In this document: piece after piece, positions 55,715-64,000 of the stretch
How positions within the stretch are numbered: the first letter of the stretch is position 1
Layout: every line of letters starts with the position of its first letter
NCBI GenBank assembly: GCA_963813485.1
Contig: CAWEZE010000018.1
Coordinates: forward strand, 113,232 to 177,231
Length of the DNA stretch: 64,000 nt
Source of the DNA: DASQUK01 sp963813485
Lineage (GTDB): Bacteria; Actinomycetota; Acidimicrobiia; Acidimicrobiales; VFJN01
Direction of reading: 5' to 3'
Notes under the pieces: model-generated
What the model saw: the letters and a program-made list of their open reading frames with translations, nothing else
Database searches by the model: none
Told to the model about the DNA's origin: nothing
Position numbers and translations under genes: made by a program

Positions 55715-56292
55715 ACGAGCACCTCCTGCGGCACCCCGGCGTGGACCTCGGTGCGGGTCCGGCGCCGGAAGCCCGGCCCGCTCGTACATCGCCAGCGCCG
55801 CGTCGTTGCCCACGGCGGTGACCACCCGGGCGGCCGGGGCGCCCGGCCTCGGCCAGCTCGCTCGAGGGCGGCGCCCAGCAGCGCGCCGCCGATGCCCTGA
55901 CCCCCGGCGTCGGCGGCCACCGCGATCGACAGCACCTCGGCGGCGGGCAGGTCGCCGTCCTCGGCGCTGCCGTAGCGGAGCGTCTCCCATACCCGGCGGG
56001 GGGCCCGGAGGACGGCCGGTGCCGCCGCCAACCCGGCGGGTACGGCGTCGCGGAGGAGGAAGTCACCGTAGAGGCGCCGGGTGCTGGCGGCCGCGGCCAC
56101 GAAGCCGACGATCCGTTCGCCGTCCTCGGCGACCACCAGCGCCGCGGCCGGTGACAGGGCGATGCGCCGGTAGAGGCGGGTCAGGAACCGGGGGCCGAGG
56201 GTGACGAGGAAGCCCTCGCCGATGCGCTCGGCGTGGAGGGTGGCGACGGCGGCGGCGTCGCCGGCACGACCGGTTCGCAGGCGCGCCGTCAT
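55705..56292 (-). CDS. GNAT-family N-acetyltransferase (locally frameshifted)
   Basis: The frame gives LRTGRAGDAAAVATLHAERIGEGFLVTLG, VVAEDGERIVGFVAAA and the acetyl-CoA loop LSIAVAADAGGQGIGGALLGAALE (Q/GxGxGG). Residues after ALE are scrambled, but the neighbouring frame supplies APAARVVTAVGNDAALAMYERAG before the first resumes with FRRRTRTEVHAGVPQEVLVWP, so two compensating indels lie near 55760-55870. It may acetylate a sugar amine in the pathway (inference). Confidence 0.75.
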   Translation of the reverse strand: MTARLRTGRAGDAAAVATLHAERIGEGFLVTLGPRFLTRLYRRIALSPAAALVVAEDGERIVGFVAAAASTRRLYGDFLLRDAVPAGLAAAPAVLRAPRRVWETLRYGSAEDGDLPAAEVLSIAVAADAGGQGIGGALLGAALERAGRGRAPRPPGWSPPWATTRRWRCTSGPGFRRRTRTEVHAGVPQEVLVWP

Positions 56293-56310
56293 CCCGCGCA
56301 CCGCAGGCGA

Positions 56311-57504
56311 TCATGGCGCCACCAGTGCCGGCACCGGGCGGCCGGCCCGGGCCAGCAGGCGCTCGTAGGTGGCCAGGACGAGGTCGATGCTCCGCCGGTG
56401 GTCGAACGCGTCCAGCGCCTTGCGCCGGGCGGCCGCTCCCGAGTCGTTGCCGCTCGGCGGGGTCGGACGCCAGCCGCGCGATGGCGTCGGCCAGAGCCGC
56501 CGGATCCCGGGCCGGGACGAGCAGGCCGGTGACGCCGTCGTCGACCGTCTGGCGGCAGCCCCGGATGTCGGTGGCGACCACCGGAACGCCCATGGCGGAC
56601 GCCTCCATGGGCGACAGGGGGAACCCCTCGCGATGGGAGGCGAGCACGTGGATGTCCATGCCGGCGTAGAGGCGCACCACGTCGTCGCGGGCACCGAGGA
56701 ACCGCACGCCGGCCCGCTCGGCGACCTGGCGGTCGGCGGCCGTGAGCGCTGTCGGGCTTGTCGGGCTCGTCGGGGCCGACGACCGCGACGCGGAGCCGGG
56801 GAAGCAGCGGTCGCAGCCGGGCGGCGGCCTCGAAGACCTCCGGGTAGCCCTTCTCGCGGACCAGCCGCCCGACCAGCCCGACGACCACGTCGTCGTCGCC
56901 GGTCGCACCGAGCTCCCGCCGGGCTGCGGCCCTGTCCGTCGCGCGGAGACCGTTTCCGGGTCGAACCGTCCGAGGTCGATGCCGTTGCCGAGCACGGTGA
57001 GGCGGTCGGCCGGCACCCGCAGCCGGCGGAGCGTGGGCAGGTCCTCGGGGCTGACCAGCAGCTCGGCGTGCGAGCACGTGGCGGCCAGCCGCTCGAGCCC
57101 GTAGACGACCGCCCGCTTCGGCCACGGGTCCTCCGGGAGGGCGTAGAGGCCGTGAACGGTGTTGACCACGACCGGGACCCGGGCCAGCCGCGCAGCCATC
57201 CGGCCGTAGATGCCCGGCTTCGGCGTGTGGGTGTGGACGATGGCCGGCCGGATCCGCCGGAACAGCCGCACCAGCTCGACCAGCGCCCGGGCGTCCTCGA
57301 CGGGCGCCATGGCGCGGGTGGCGTGCGCCAGCGGCACGTGCTCGATGCCCCGGCGCGCCAGCGCCTCGACGTACGGGCCCGGCGCCGAGGCGCCGACCAC
57401 GCGGTAGCCGCCGCGGCGATGGCCTCGAGCTGGGGTCCCAGCAGCAGCTCCAGGCTCATGTCGACGGTCGTCACGTGGACCACTGTGGGCGGGCCGGCGG
57501 TCAT
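56311..57504 (-). CDS. GT4-family glycosyltransferase (frameshifted)
   Basis: N-terminal pieces TVVHVTTVDMSLELLLGPQLEAI and GYRVVGASAPGPYVEALARRGIEHVPL lead to PAIVHTHTPKPGIYGRMAARLARVPVVVNTVHGLYALPEDPW. The donor half holds LTVLGNGIDLGRFDPE, VVVGLVGRLVREKGYPEVFEAAARL, and LYAGMDIHVLASHREGFPLSPMEASAMGVPVVATDIRGCRQTVDDGVTGLLVPARDPAALADAI, with the E-x7-E donor motif. Four or more indels divide it into frames. It would add a sugar to the lipid-linked glycan on the cytosolic side. The ATG at 57504 overlaps the deacetylase stop. Confidence 0.8.
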   Translation of the reverse strand: MTAGPPTVVHVTTVDMSLELLLGPQLEAIAAAATAWSAPRRRARTSRRWRAGASSTCRWRTPPAPWRPSRTPGRWSSWCGCSGGSGRPSSTPTRRSRASTAGWLRGWPGSRSWSTPFTASTPSRRTRGRSGRSSTGSSGWPPRARTPSCWSAPRTCPRSAGCGCRPTASPCSATASTSDGSTRKRSPRDGQGRSPAGARCDRRRRRGRRAGRAAGPREGLPGGLRGRRPAATAASPAPRRGRRPRRARQARQRSRPPTARSPSGPACGSSVPATTWCASTPAWTSTCSPPIARGSPCRPWRRPPWAFRWSPPTSGAAARRSTTASPACSSRPGIRRLWPTPSRGWRPTPPSGNDSGAAARRKALDAFDHRRSIDLVLATYERLLARAGRPVPALVAP

Positions 57505-58348
57505 GTCGTCGCCCCGGCGTAGCGCCACCGGTTGAGCACCCGGCGGAGCCCGTCCTCCATGGCCATGCCGCCGCCGACCTTGCGCTCGAACCAGCGCATG
57601 CCGTCGCTGCGCTGGATCGGTGAGCGGGCGAGCGCGATGTGGGTCGGTGGCGCCGAACGGGTTGGGCCGCGTACCGGCCAGCGCCGCCGAGCGGAACCGC
57701 CGGCGCACCGCCTGGTCCGCCGTCGGACGAGCCGGGCACCGCCTTCGGGTAGGCGAAGTCGAGCGGCGGGCGGCCCAGGTGCTCGCCGATCAGCTCGATC
57801 GAGCGGTCGAGCTCGTCGGCCACCTCGTCGGGGGGGAGGCGGTCGAGCAGCAGGTGCCCGTGCGTGTGGGACCCGACCTCGACCAGGCCGGTGGCGCAGG
57901 CGTCGGCCAGGCCCCGCCAGGACAGCGGTCGGCCGTCGTCGGGGAACGGTCGCCCCTCGTCGATGAAGGACGTCGCGGCGTACAGCGTCACCGGCAGCCG
58001 GTGCCGCTCCAGGATCGGCAGGGCGTCGTTCGACGAAGTCGGCCGTCCCGTCGTCGAACGTGACAACCACGGGATCCCCGCCCGATGCGGCGTCGGCCCG
58101 GTCCGCCGATTGGGCGAGGCGGGTCAGCGCATCGCCCAGCGGGACGACCCGGCCCGAGGCGGCGAGGGCCTCGGCCTGCGCCTCGAACAGCGTCGACCGG
58201 CAGGTCGAACTCCAGGCCGGAGCCCCCGCCGACGCGGTGGTAGATCAGGACCACCACGCCAGGCCGGGGACGGCGCACCGTGTCGAGCGGCGGCCGCTGC
58301 CGACTTCACCGACCGGCGCAGCAGTCGGTCAGCGGCCGGCACGGACAC
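57501..58348 (-). CDS. NodB-type polysaccharide deacetylase (frameshifted)
   Basis: The frames join as MSVPAADRLLRRSVKSAAAA, GVVVLIYHRVGGGSGLEFDL, VVVTFDDGTADF (motif 1 Asp pair), ALPILERHRLPVTLYAATSFID, VEVGSHTHGHLLLDRLP (motif 2 His-x3-His, zinc) and LDFAYPKAVPG. This is carbohydrate esterase family 4, which removes N-acetyl groups from exported glycans. The C-terminus reads GMRWFERKVGGGMAMEDGLRRVLNRWRY. The GTG start overlaps the polymerase gene end by about 20 bp. Confidence 0.77.
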
Positions 58349-59796
58349 CCCCGCCGGCGGTCAGTGGCGGGCCCCGCATCGGCGCGGGTCGCGCCGGGGC
58401 GCGGGCGCTGGCCCGCACCGCGATGAGCACGAACAGCGCCGGCAGCACGAGCGAACGCTGGCGCACCAGCAGCCCGAAGTTGGCGAACGATGAGAACGTG
58501 GCCGCGTAGAGGATCAGCAGGACCCAGCAGTAGAGGAGGAACGGCGTCGAGCGGGCCAGCGTGAGGGCGGCTCGCAAGCGAGGCCAGCCGGGCCACGATG
58601 ATGCCGGCCAGGATCGCCGACTCGAGCGACGAGAGCAGCTGGAGCGGGCTCTCGGTCTCCCAGGGGAACGGCCGCAGCAGCACCGTGACCGCGCCCGCGG
58701 GGCAGGTTGACGGGATTGAGCGAGTTGTCCCCGCTGTCGAACTGCGAGCCGCCCTGGGAGCTGCGCTCGGTCTGCTCGTCGAGCTCGGCCTCGATGGAGG
58801 ACAGCGACAGGTCCTCGATGCCCAGGAACTCGGCGCCCTGGCTGACGGTGAAGGCCACGAGGAAGCGCCACCGCCAGCAATCCCACGGGCCGTGCCATGA
58901 ACGAGCGCATCGCGCCGCCGCTGGCCCGGACACGTCCACCGACGTAGGCGCAGCCCGCAGCCAGCGTCACGAGGGCCAGCAGGTGGGGCCGCACGACCCA
59001 CAGCAGCCAGCCGCCGGCGAACCCAATGACGGCCGCCCTGGCCAGCCGCTGGCGAACCAGGTGGGCGGTGGCCAGGGCGACGGCGCCGATGCCGAGCTGC
59101 ATCAGCGACTCCTTGCCGATCGACGACGGCCAGAACGCGACGCTGGGCGCGAACAGCACCAGCGCCAGGTACAGGCGCTTGTCGACGTGGGGGACGGCGT
59201 CGACCGTCGCCCGGTACCAGAAGTACGACCCGATCAGGGCCAGCAGCCCGAACACGAAGAAGCCGGCCACCATGTTCGTGCCGAACAGGTAGTAGACGAC
59301 GCCGGTGAACCAGCGGATGAAGTTGGTCTGGCGGAGGTCGGTCAGGTCGGGGGCGGTGCCGCCGTCGAGCCACGCGGCCGCGAACTGCCGACCGTATCCG
59401 TCGTAGCCCGTGGCGTCTGCGACGCCGCCGTAGTCGTTGGCGATGGTGTGGTAGCGGACGTACGAGGCGCCGAGCTTGACCACGACGGCCAGCACCAGCC
59501 ACCGCCCCACCCACGCCTCGTCCGGGCGCAGCCGGGCAATGCGGCGCGACGCGGCACCGGCCAACAGCAGGCCGGCGAGGGGCACGAGGACGACGCCGAG
59601 GCTGTCCATGCCGAGTTGGGAGCCCGACGGCCGTGATCGCCAGCAGCGCGCCGCCGGCCATGCCGAACGCCACGCCGCTGCGGGTGGGTGGCGGTCGGGC
59701 CGGTCGCCCGGGCCGGGTCGTGGTCGGAGGCTGGGGAACCGGCCGGTGGGCCCGGACCGTCGTCGTCACCGCCCCCCCGGCCGTCGCCGTTGTCAC
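58329..59796 (-). CDS. Polytopic polysaccharide polymerase/ligase-like protein (frameshifted)
   Basis: A Pro/Arg-rich N-terminus precedes many helices: GVAFGMAGGALLAITAVG, LGVVLVPLAGLLLAGAAS, WLVLAVVVKLGASYVRYHTIANDYG, FIRWFTGVVYYLFGTNMVAGFFVFGLLALIGSYFWYRATVDAVPH, LALVLFAPSVAFWPSSIGKESLMQLGIGAVALATAH, and late FLLYCWVLLILYAATFSSFANFG plus a basic loop VRQRSLVLPALFVLIAVRA. The SSIGKE stretch and the terminal RQR loop recall EpsG/Wzy-type proteins. Frames break near 59625 and in 58550-58900. The GTG at 59796 overlaps the nucleotidyltransferase stop. Confidence 0.65.
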
Positions 59797-61220
59797 CGCC
59801 ACCGGCGCGGCCGGCGCCGCCGCTCGATCCGTGCGGGCTGCGCCCGTTGCCGTTGGTGGACGGGCCCTGCCGGGGGGTCGGGCCCGGCTCCAGGCCTCCT
59901 GCCGGCTGACCGGGCCGGGCCGCTCGAGCGTGCCCGCGGTCTGGCGGGACACGGCCTGTGACGGCCGGCCGGCCGAATGCTGCTCGTAGCCGAGTGGGAC
60001 GGGCAGGCCGGCCGGACGGGGCTCGGGGGCGACTGTGGGCGGCGGGCTGGCAACCGGCGCGGCGACGTCCGTTGGCTCCGCGGCCCCGGCGACGGCGTCG
60101 TGCGGCGTGAGTGAAGCGCTCGGATCGGCGCCGTCCGATGGGTCGCCGCGTCGCGCCTCCATCGCACGCTGGTAGAGCGAGCGCCAGCGGCGGCCGTAGA
60201 GCTGGGGCAAGGGAGCGTCCCCGTGGGCCCAGCGGAGGAACTCCGCCGAGGGCGCGACCAGTGAACGGGCGAGCGTGGCGCGCCGCCGCAGGTCGCCGCT
60301 GCGGAGCTCGTCCAGGCGGCTGCGGGCCGAACGGGCCGGCTCGGACGCCGGCACGGTCATGTCGGCGCGGTGGGCCAGAGCGGCCAGGGCGTTGGGAAGC
60401 TCGAGGCCGAGCCCGTCGCGTGCGGCGCGCAGACCGAGCCCCACCAACTCGGCGACGTGCCAGCGCAGCGCCAGCTCGGCGGCCACCCCGGGATCCAGGG
60501 ACGGGTGGTGGGCGACCTCGGCGATGTCGCGCAGCGACAGGGGCCGCGGCCAGCCCGTCTCCCACCACGGCGTGGAGGGCGCACTCGACGAGATGGGCCT
60601 CCCACGAGGGGGCGGGCACGGTGTGGGAGCCGACCGGGACCTGACCGGCGGGCTGCCACCAGCTCTTCGACGTCGATGCCCTCGCCGGCGTTGCCGGTGG
60701 CGAGCGTGCGGTGCAGGTCGATGACGACGCCGCCGGGGTGCTGGAGCGTGACCGCCTTGCCGACCCTGCACGTCGTAGCCCGGGGCCGGCTCGGGCCGGG
60801 TTCGCTCGTACCCGTAGGTGGCGAACACCGAGATGGCGTGGACCACCCGGTCCCCCGGCACCAGCAGGTCCAGGTCGGTGAACGGCCGCAGCAGCGGGTC
60901 GGGGTACGCCGCGTGGGCGAGGACCGCGCCCTTGAGGACCACCGCGCCGAGGTGCTCCAGCGCGGGCGCCAGCCGGATGAGCTCACCCTCGAGCTGCACC
61001 GCCCGGACGGCCTCCGCGTCCAGCTGCCGCTGCAGGCGGCCGGCCATCTGCGGCGTCGATGTCGACCATCCCGGCCGCGGCGCTGGCGGAGAACAGGCCG
61101 GCCAGGCCGTGGGCCATCACGGTCGTCGAGATGGTCGGCCCATCCGTCACGGGGCGGCGGGGCCGCGCCGGGCAAGCCCGCCCGGGCAACGGCCAGCAGG
61201 AGCGGATCGATCTGTGTCAC
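59793..61220 (-). CDS. NTP_transf_5-type nucleotidyltransferase family protein (frameshifted)
   Basis: Joined frames read TQIDPLLLAVARAGL, DGPTISTTVMAHGLAGLFSASAAAGM, MAGRLQRQLDAEAVRAVQLEGELIRLAPALEHLGAVVLKGAVLAHAAYPDPLLRPFTDLDLLVPGDRV, and AVTLQHPGGVVIDLHRTLATG. The KG-x-DLDLLV acid pair marks the uncharacterised nucleotidyltransferase family found next to HprK-like and PqqD proteins. A low-complexity Pro/Ala/Arg tail follows PLPQLYGRRWRSLYQRA. It couples by GTGA to the PqqD gene upstream and to the polymerase downstream. Confidence 0.72.
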
Positions 61221-61511
61221 GTCGCCCGCTCGGCCAGCTGGGCCCGGACGAGCGCCTCCGCGAACTCCAGGACGTGCGGCTCGACGGTGCTGAGCGCGGC
61301 GCCCGTGCGCTCGGCCAGGCGGGCGGCGGCCTCGGCCAGCGTGAGGCCCGCGGCGAAGCTGCCCCAGAGCTCGGGACCGCTGCCCGTCAGGCGCTCTACG
61401 GGGCGGGTGGCGCCGCCGGCGCTCACCAGCAGGTCGGGCCCCAGCCGCCGAGTGGCGCTCGGCAGCCAACCGGAGCCGGTCCGAGGGCTCGAGGGCCCGC
61501 GTCCCCTCCAT
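61217..61511 (-). CDS. PqqD-like small protein (frameshifted)
   Basis: From the ATG at 61511 it reads EGTRALEPSDRLRLAAERHS, and one frame over RRLGPDLLVSAGGATRPVERLTGSGPELWGSFAAGLTLAEAAARLAERTGAALSTVEPHVLEFAEALVRAQL. The second part has the PqqD winged-helix pattern (TG-x-x-LW near the middle and a helical end). In RiPP systems PqqD binds precursor peptides; in polysaccharide loci its role is unknown. It couples to the nucleotidyltransferase by GTGA. Confidence 0.65.
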
Positions 61512-61522
61512 GACCGGCGCCA

Positions 61523-63118
61523 CTAACCCTTCCCGTCGACCACGGCGACGCCGAAGGGGCTCGCCCCGGCCAGCTCGAGCTTCGCCGCCGCCTCGCTGGC
61601 CTGCTGCTGCGTCACCTCGCCGGTCTCGACGACCCACAGGACGCTGCGCGTGCTCCAAGCCAGGATGGTGGCGGAGGGATCCTCGAGGATGGACGGCGCC
61701 GCGATCACGGTCACGTCGACGCCGCCTTCGGCGAAGGCGCGCAGCAGGGGCGGGAGGCCGTCGATCAGCGCGTCGGCCTCGGTGTCGGCATGGGGGAGGA
61801 TGCGCAGGTTGTCGACGGGCGTGGGCTGGAGCTGGTGGGGGACCTCGCCGTTGAGCCGCCCGCTGTAGGCCAGGGCCAGGAAGTCGGGAAGCGTCAGCGC
61901 CCCGTCGGGGGCGTCGGCGTACCAGGCCTGGCGAGGATGGGTGGGCACGAGCGCGACCCGCAGACCGAGGTCGGCGAGGGCGGCGGCGAAGTTGGCCGCC
62001 ACGCTGTCCTGCATGGTGCCGACCGGGGCAGTGACGACGATGGCCGGCGGCAGCTGGTCGGTGGCCACGCTGGCGGTGGCCAGGGTGCGGAAGGCGTGCC
62101 CTCGGGCGGACTCGGGGCGGGCCAGCGTGGCCAGGTGGGACGGCGACGCCGGCGCGGGGATGGTCGACAGGACCGGCGCGGCCAGCGCGTTGCCGGCGGT
62201 GTGGCTGTCGCGGATCGAGTGGTCGATCCGGTCGAGGAGCACGGGGACTCCGAGCGCCAGCAGCGCCGCCACGCCGACGGCGACGCCGATCGGGATCAGC
62301 GGGGAAGGCAGCTCCGGGGTGATGTCCTCGGGGGCCACTCGCTCGACGATGGTGGCGTAGGGCTGCGGCACGATGGCGTCGGTGCTGCTCTGCGCGTAGG
62401 TCCGCCTGGCCGCCTCGATCTGTGCGAGCAGGTCCTGGCGCTCGTACGACCAGCAGCTGGGTCTCGATCGGGGTCGACGCCGGGAGGTCGAGCGGCCGGC
62501 GGACGTCGTCCTCGTCGTGCGCCGTCTGTCCGGTCGTCGCGGGGCTCGGCGGTGTCGGGCAGGGTGGCCAGCAGGTCCGGATCGATCCGTCCCAGCTCGG
62601 CCTCCACCTCGGCGAAGCGATCCTGGAGCGTGGTGAGCGCAGACTGGGCGCCGTCGCGCTGCTCCCCGGGACCCGCGGCGACCGCCTGGCGGCGGGCCGC
62701 CGATGTAGGCGGAGGCGTAGCTGTCGGCCAGCGCCTGCGCCTGCTCCTCGGTCGGCGCCGTCACGCGTGAGGGTGAAGATGTCGCCCCGCTCGTTGGACG
62801 CGAAGTCGAAGGTCACGTCGTCCTGGGCGTCTCTCGTCGAGCCCGGCCGTCCAGACAGCGCGCGCCGGTGGTCGTCCGACGAGAGGGCGACGGTCGACTG
62901 GCCCTGCAGCAGCATCGGCGGCACGCCCTCGGGGAGCTCGCCGTTCTCGTCGCGGGCCGGCACGAGGATCTGCGACGGAGGCCTGCCAGCGGTCGGGGTC
63001 GCGGGTCTGGTCGCGCAGGAACAGGAACACACCGAGCCCCACGCGCGACGAGCACGACGATGCCCACCGCGGCACGCCAGTGGCGCCGGAGCGAAGTGAT
63101 GACGTCGGCAAGCTGCAC
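61523..63118 (-). CDS. Wzz-type chain-length protein with degenerate BY-kinase domain (N-half frameshifted)
   Basis: N-terminal pieces VQLADVITSLRRHWRAAVGIVVL and LGVFLFLRDQTRDPDRW form TM1; VPPMLLQGQSTVALSSDD and DVTFDFASNERGDIFTLT belong to the periplasmic Wzz domain. The clean frame then gives coiled coil, TM2 (LIPIGVAVGVAALLALGVPVLLDRIDHSI) and a tyrosine-kinase-like domain, IVVTAPVGTMQDSVAANFAAALADLGLRVALVPTH. Walker A lacks the GK[S/T] residues, Walker A' and B lack Asp, and there is no Tyr-rich tail. It would set polymer length or gate export without kinase activity (inference). Confidence 0.72.
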
Positions 63119-63286
63119 GTGGTGGTCCTCGTAGGGATGTTGTCGGCGTGCCGTGGGAAGGGCGTCCCAGCCCGGGTTACCCCCGGTCCCGCGTCCTCCA
63201 AGCTGCTGTGCGTAGCGCGGGATACCATACCCGCCGCTGGTGGTCCTGTCCCGTCCGTCCTCCGCCTCGGCGCGCACGTCGCGTCG

Positions 63287-64000
63287 GTGCCCGGTCCCCG
63301 TCCGACGGGGACCGGCCGATCCGCGTGCTCTGGCTGTCAAGGGGCTGGGCCCCGGGGGCGCCGAGCGCCTGCTGGTCACCAGCGCCCGGCGACGCGACCG
63401 CCAGCGCGTTGTCGGTGCGGGCCGCCTACCTGCTGCCCGCACAAGGTGGCGCTCGTCGGGGAACTGGAGGCCGAGGGCGTCCCGGTCGACCTGCCTCGGG
63501 TGCCGCCAGGTCCTCGATCCCCGGTGGCTGGCGGCGCTGCGGCGGTCGCTGGTTCGCGGACCCGGTCGACATCGTGCACGCCCACAACCCGGTGATGGCC
63601 GTCGGTGCCCGGATCGTGGCGCGCTCGCTGCCGCGCCGGCTGCGGCCCCGGGTGGTCGTCACCGACCACAACGTGTGGCATGGCTACGTGCCGGTGACCC
63701 GCTGGGCCGACGGCGCTGACCAGCCGCCTCGACGACGCCCGCATCACGGTGTCCGAGGCCGTCCGGGCCTCGCTGCCCACCCCGATCCAGCGCCGCTCGC
63801 AGGTGGTGCTCCAGGGCATCGAGGTGGAGCAGGTGCGGGCGCAGCGCGCCCAGCGGGCCGCGGTGCGGGCCGAGCTGGGGCTGGAGCCGGGCACGCTGGT
63901 GGTCGGCACGGTGGCCAACCTGCGACCAGCAGAAGGCCTACCCCGATCTGCTGACCGCCGCCCTCGAGGTGGTCGAGCGGCTGCCCCACGTCCGGTTCGT
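63287..64000 (+). CDS. GT4-family glycosyltransferase, 3' end beyond window (frameshifted)
   Basis: Divergent from the Wzz-like gene. Frames join as DRPIRVLWLSRG, LGPGGAERLLVTSA, VALVGELEAEGVPVDLPRV, DIVHAHNPVMAVGARIVARSLPRRLRPRVVVTDHNVWHGYVPVTRWA, ARITVSEAVRASLPTPIQRRSQVVLQGIEVEQV and PGTLVVGTVANLR, then AYPDLLTAALEVVERLPHVRF at the edge. GGAERLL and the GTVA(N)LR donor region are standard GT4 marks. At least five indels lie in 700 bp. The start (GTG 63287) is tentative. Confidence 0.72.

Overview
The window is very GC-rich, uses GTG and ATG starts with many 4-bp ATGA/GTGA stop-start overlaps, and carries clear actinobacterial markers: a DUF3566 protein beside tRNA-Ile, CrgA, the dnaK-grpE-dnaJ-hspR order, an InhA-like FabI, an F420-type (Ddn) nitroreductase-like protein and a MDMPI-type mycothiol-linked enzyme. 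No lineage marker is decisive. An uncultured or little-studied high-GC actinobacterium, possibly of the Acidimicrobiia type, fits best (inference). DUF3566/tRNA-Ile at the left edge (normally next to gyrA) and crgA/pabA further right suggest an origin-proximal chromosomal segment.

Layout. 0-4.7 kb: end of the DUF3566 gene, tRNA-Ile, a tiny membrane ORF, a saccharopine-dehydrogenase-like oxidoreductase, MDMPI, CorA and a HisN-like phosphatase. 4.7-12.2 kb: a long translationally coupled minus-strand type II fatty-acid operon (fabD, a BCCP-like domain without the biotinyl lysine, fabH, fabG, acpP, fabF, a small coupled ORF, an accD-like carboxyltransferase, fabI, fabZ), with a divergent double-MerR regulator and a repeat-type candidate operator at its head. 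13.2-16.4 kb: btuFCD importer under a cobalamin riboswitch. 16.4-20.6 kb: an interspersed repeat, prfC, a secreted peptidase-like hydrolase and a VanY-like carboxypeptidase. 20.65-26.67 kb: a roughly 6-kb island bounded by a complete tRNA-Ala(TGC) and a 36-bp copy of its 3' end. It holds a decayed IS481-type element, a GH15 remnant, a YihY/BrkB protein, katG and furA.

26.9-37.7 kb: an orphan OmpR-type regulator whose phospho-acceptor Asp is Glu, two ECF sigma factors each coupled to a membrane-protein partner, a secreted GSDH/PKD protein, a cupredoxin lipoprotein, a Ddn-like protein, a DUF3048 protein and an HU protein with a Lys/Ala/Thr tail. 37.7-44.5 kb: second repeat copy, divergent fadD / thiolase around a perfect palindromic operator, a CocE-type lipoprotein hydrolase, a small zinc-ribbon membrane protein and crgA. 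44.6-51.3 kb: a repeat array, ppx/gppA, pabA/trpG and the dnaK chaperone operon with hspR. 51.3-64 kb: a Tat-exported beta-helix protein, then a minus-strand surface-polysaccharide locus (membrane protein, HprK-like kinase with PqqD tail, WecA-like transferase, GNAT, GT4, NodB deacetylase, polymerase/ligase-like membrane protein, NTP_transf_5-type nucleotidyltransferase, PqqD protein, Wzz/pseudo-BY-kinase) and a divergent partial GT4.

A major caveat is reading-frame breaks. Isolated one-base frameshifts occur in accD, fabD, the YihY gene, katG, the GSDH gene, the cupredoxin, HU, grpE, possibly hspR, and the beta-helix gene. From about 52.7 kb to the end they occur every few hundred bases or less. 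The preserved domain order and coupled gene boundaries suggest most are sequence/assembly indels rather than decay. The transposase and the GH15 remnant look truly broken.
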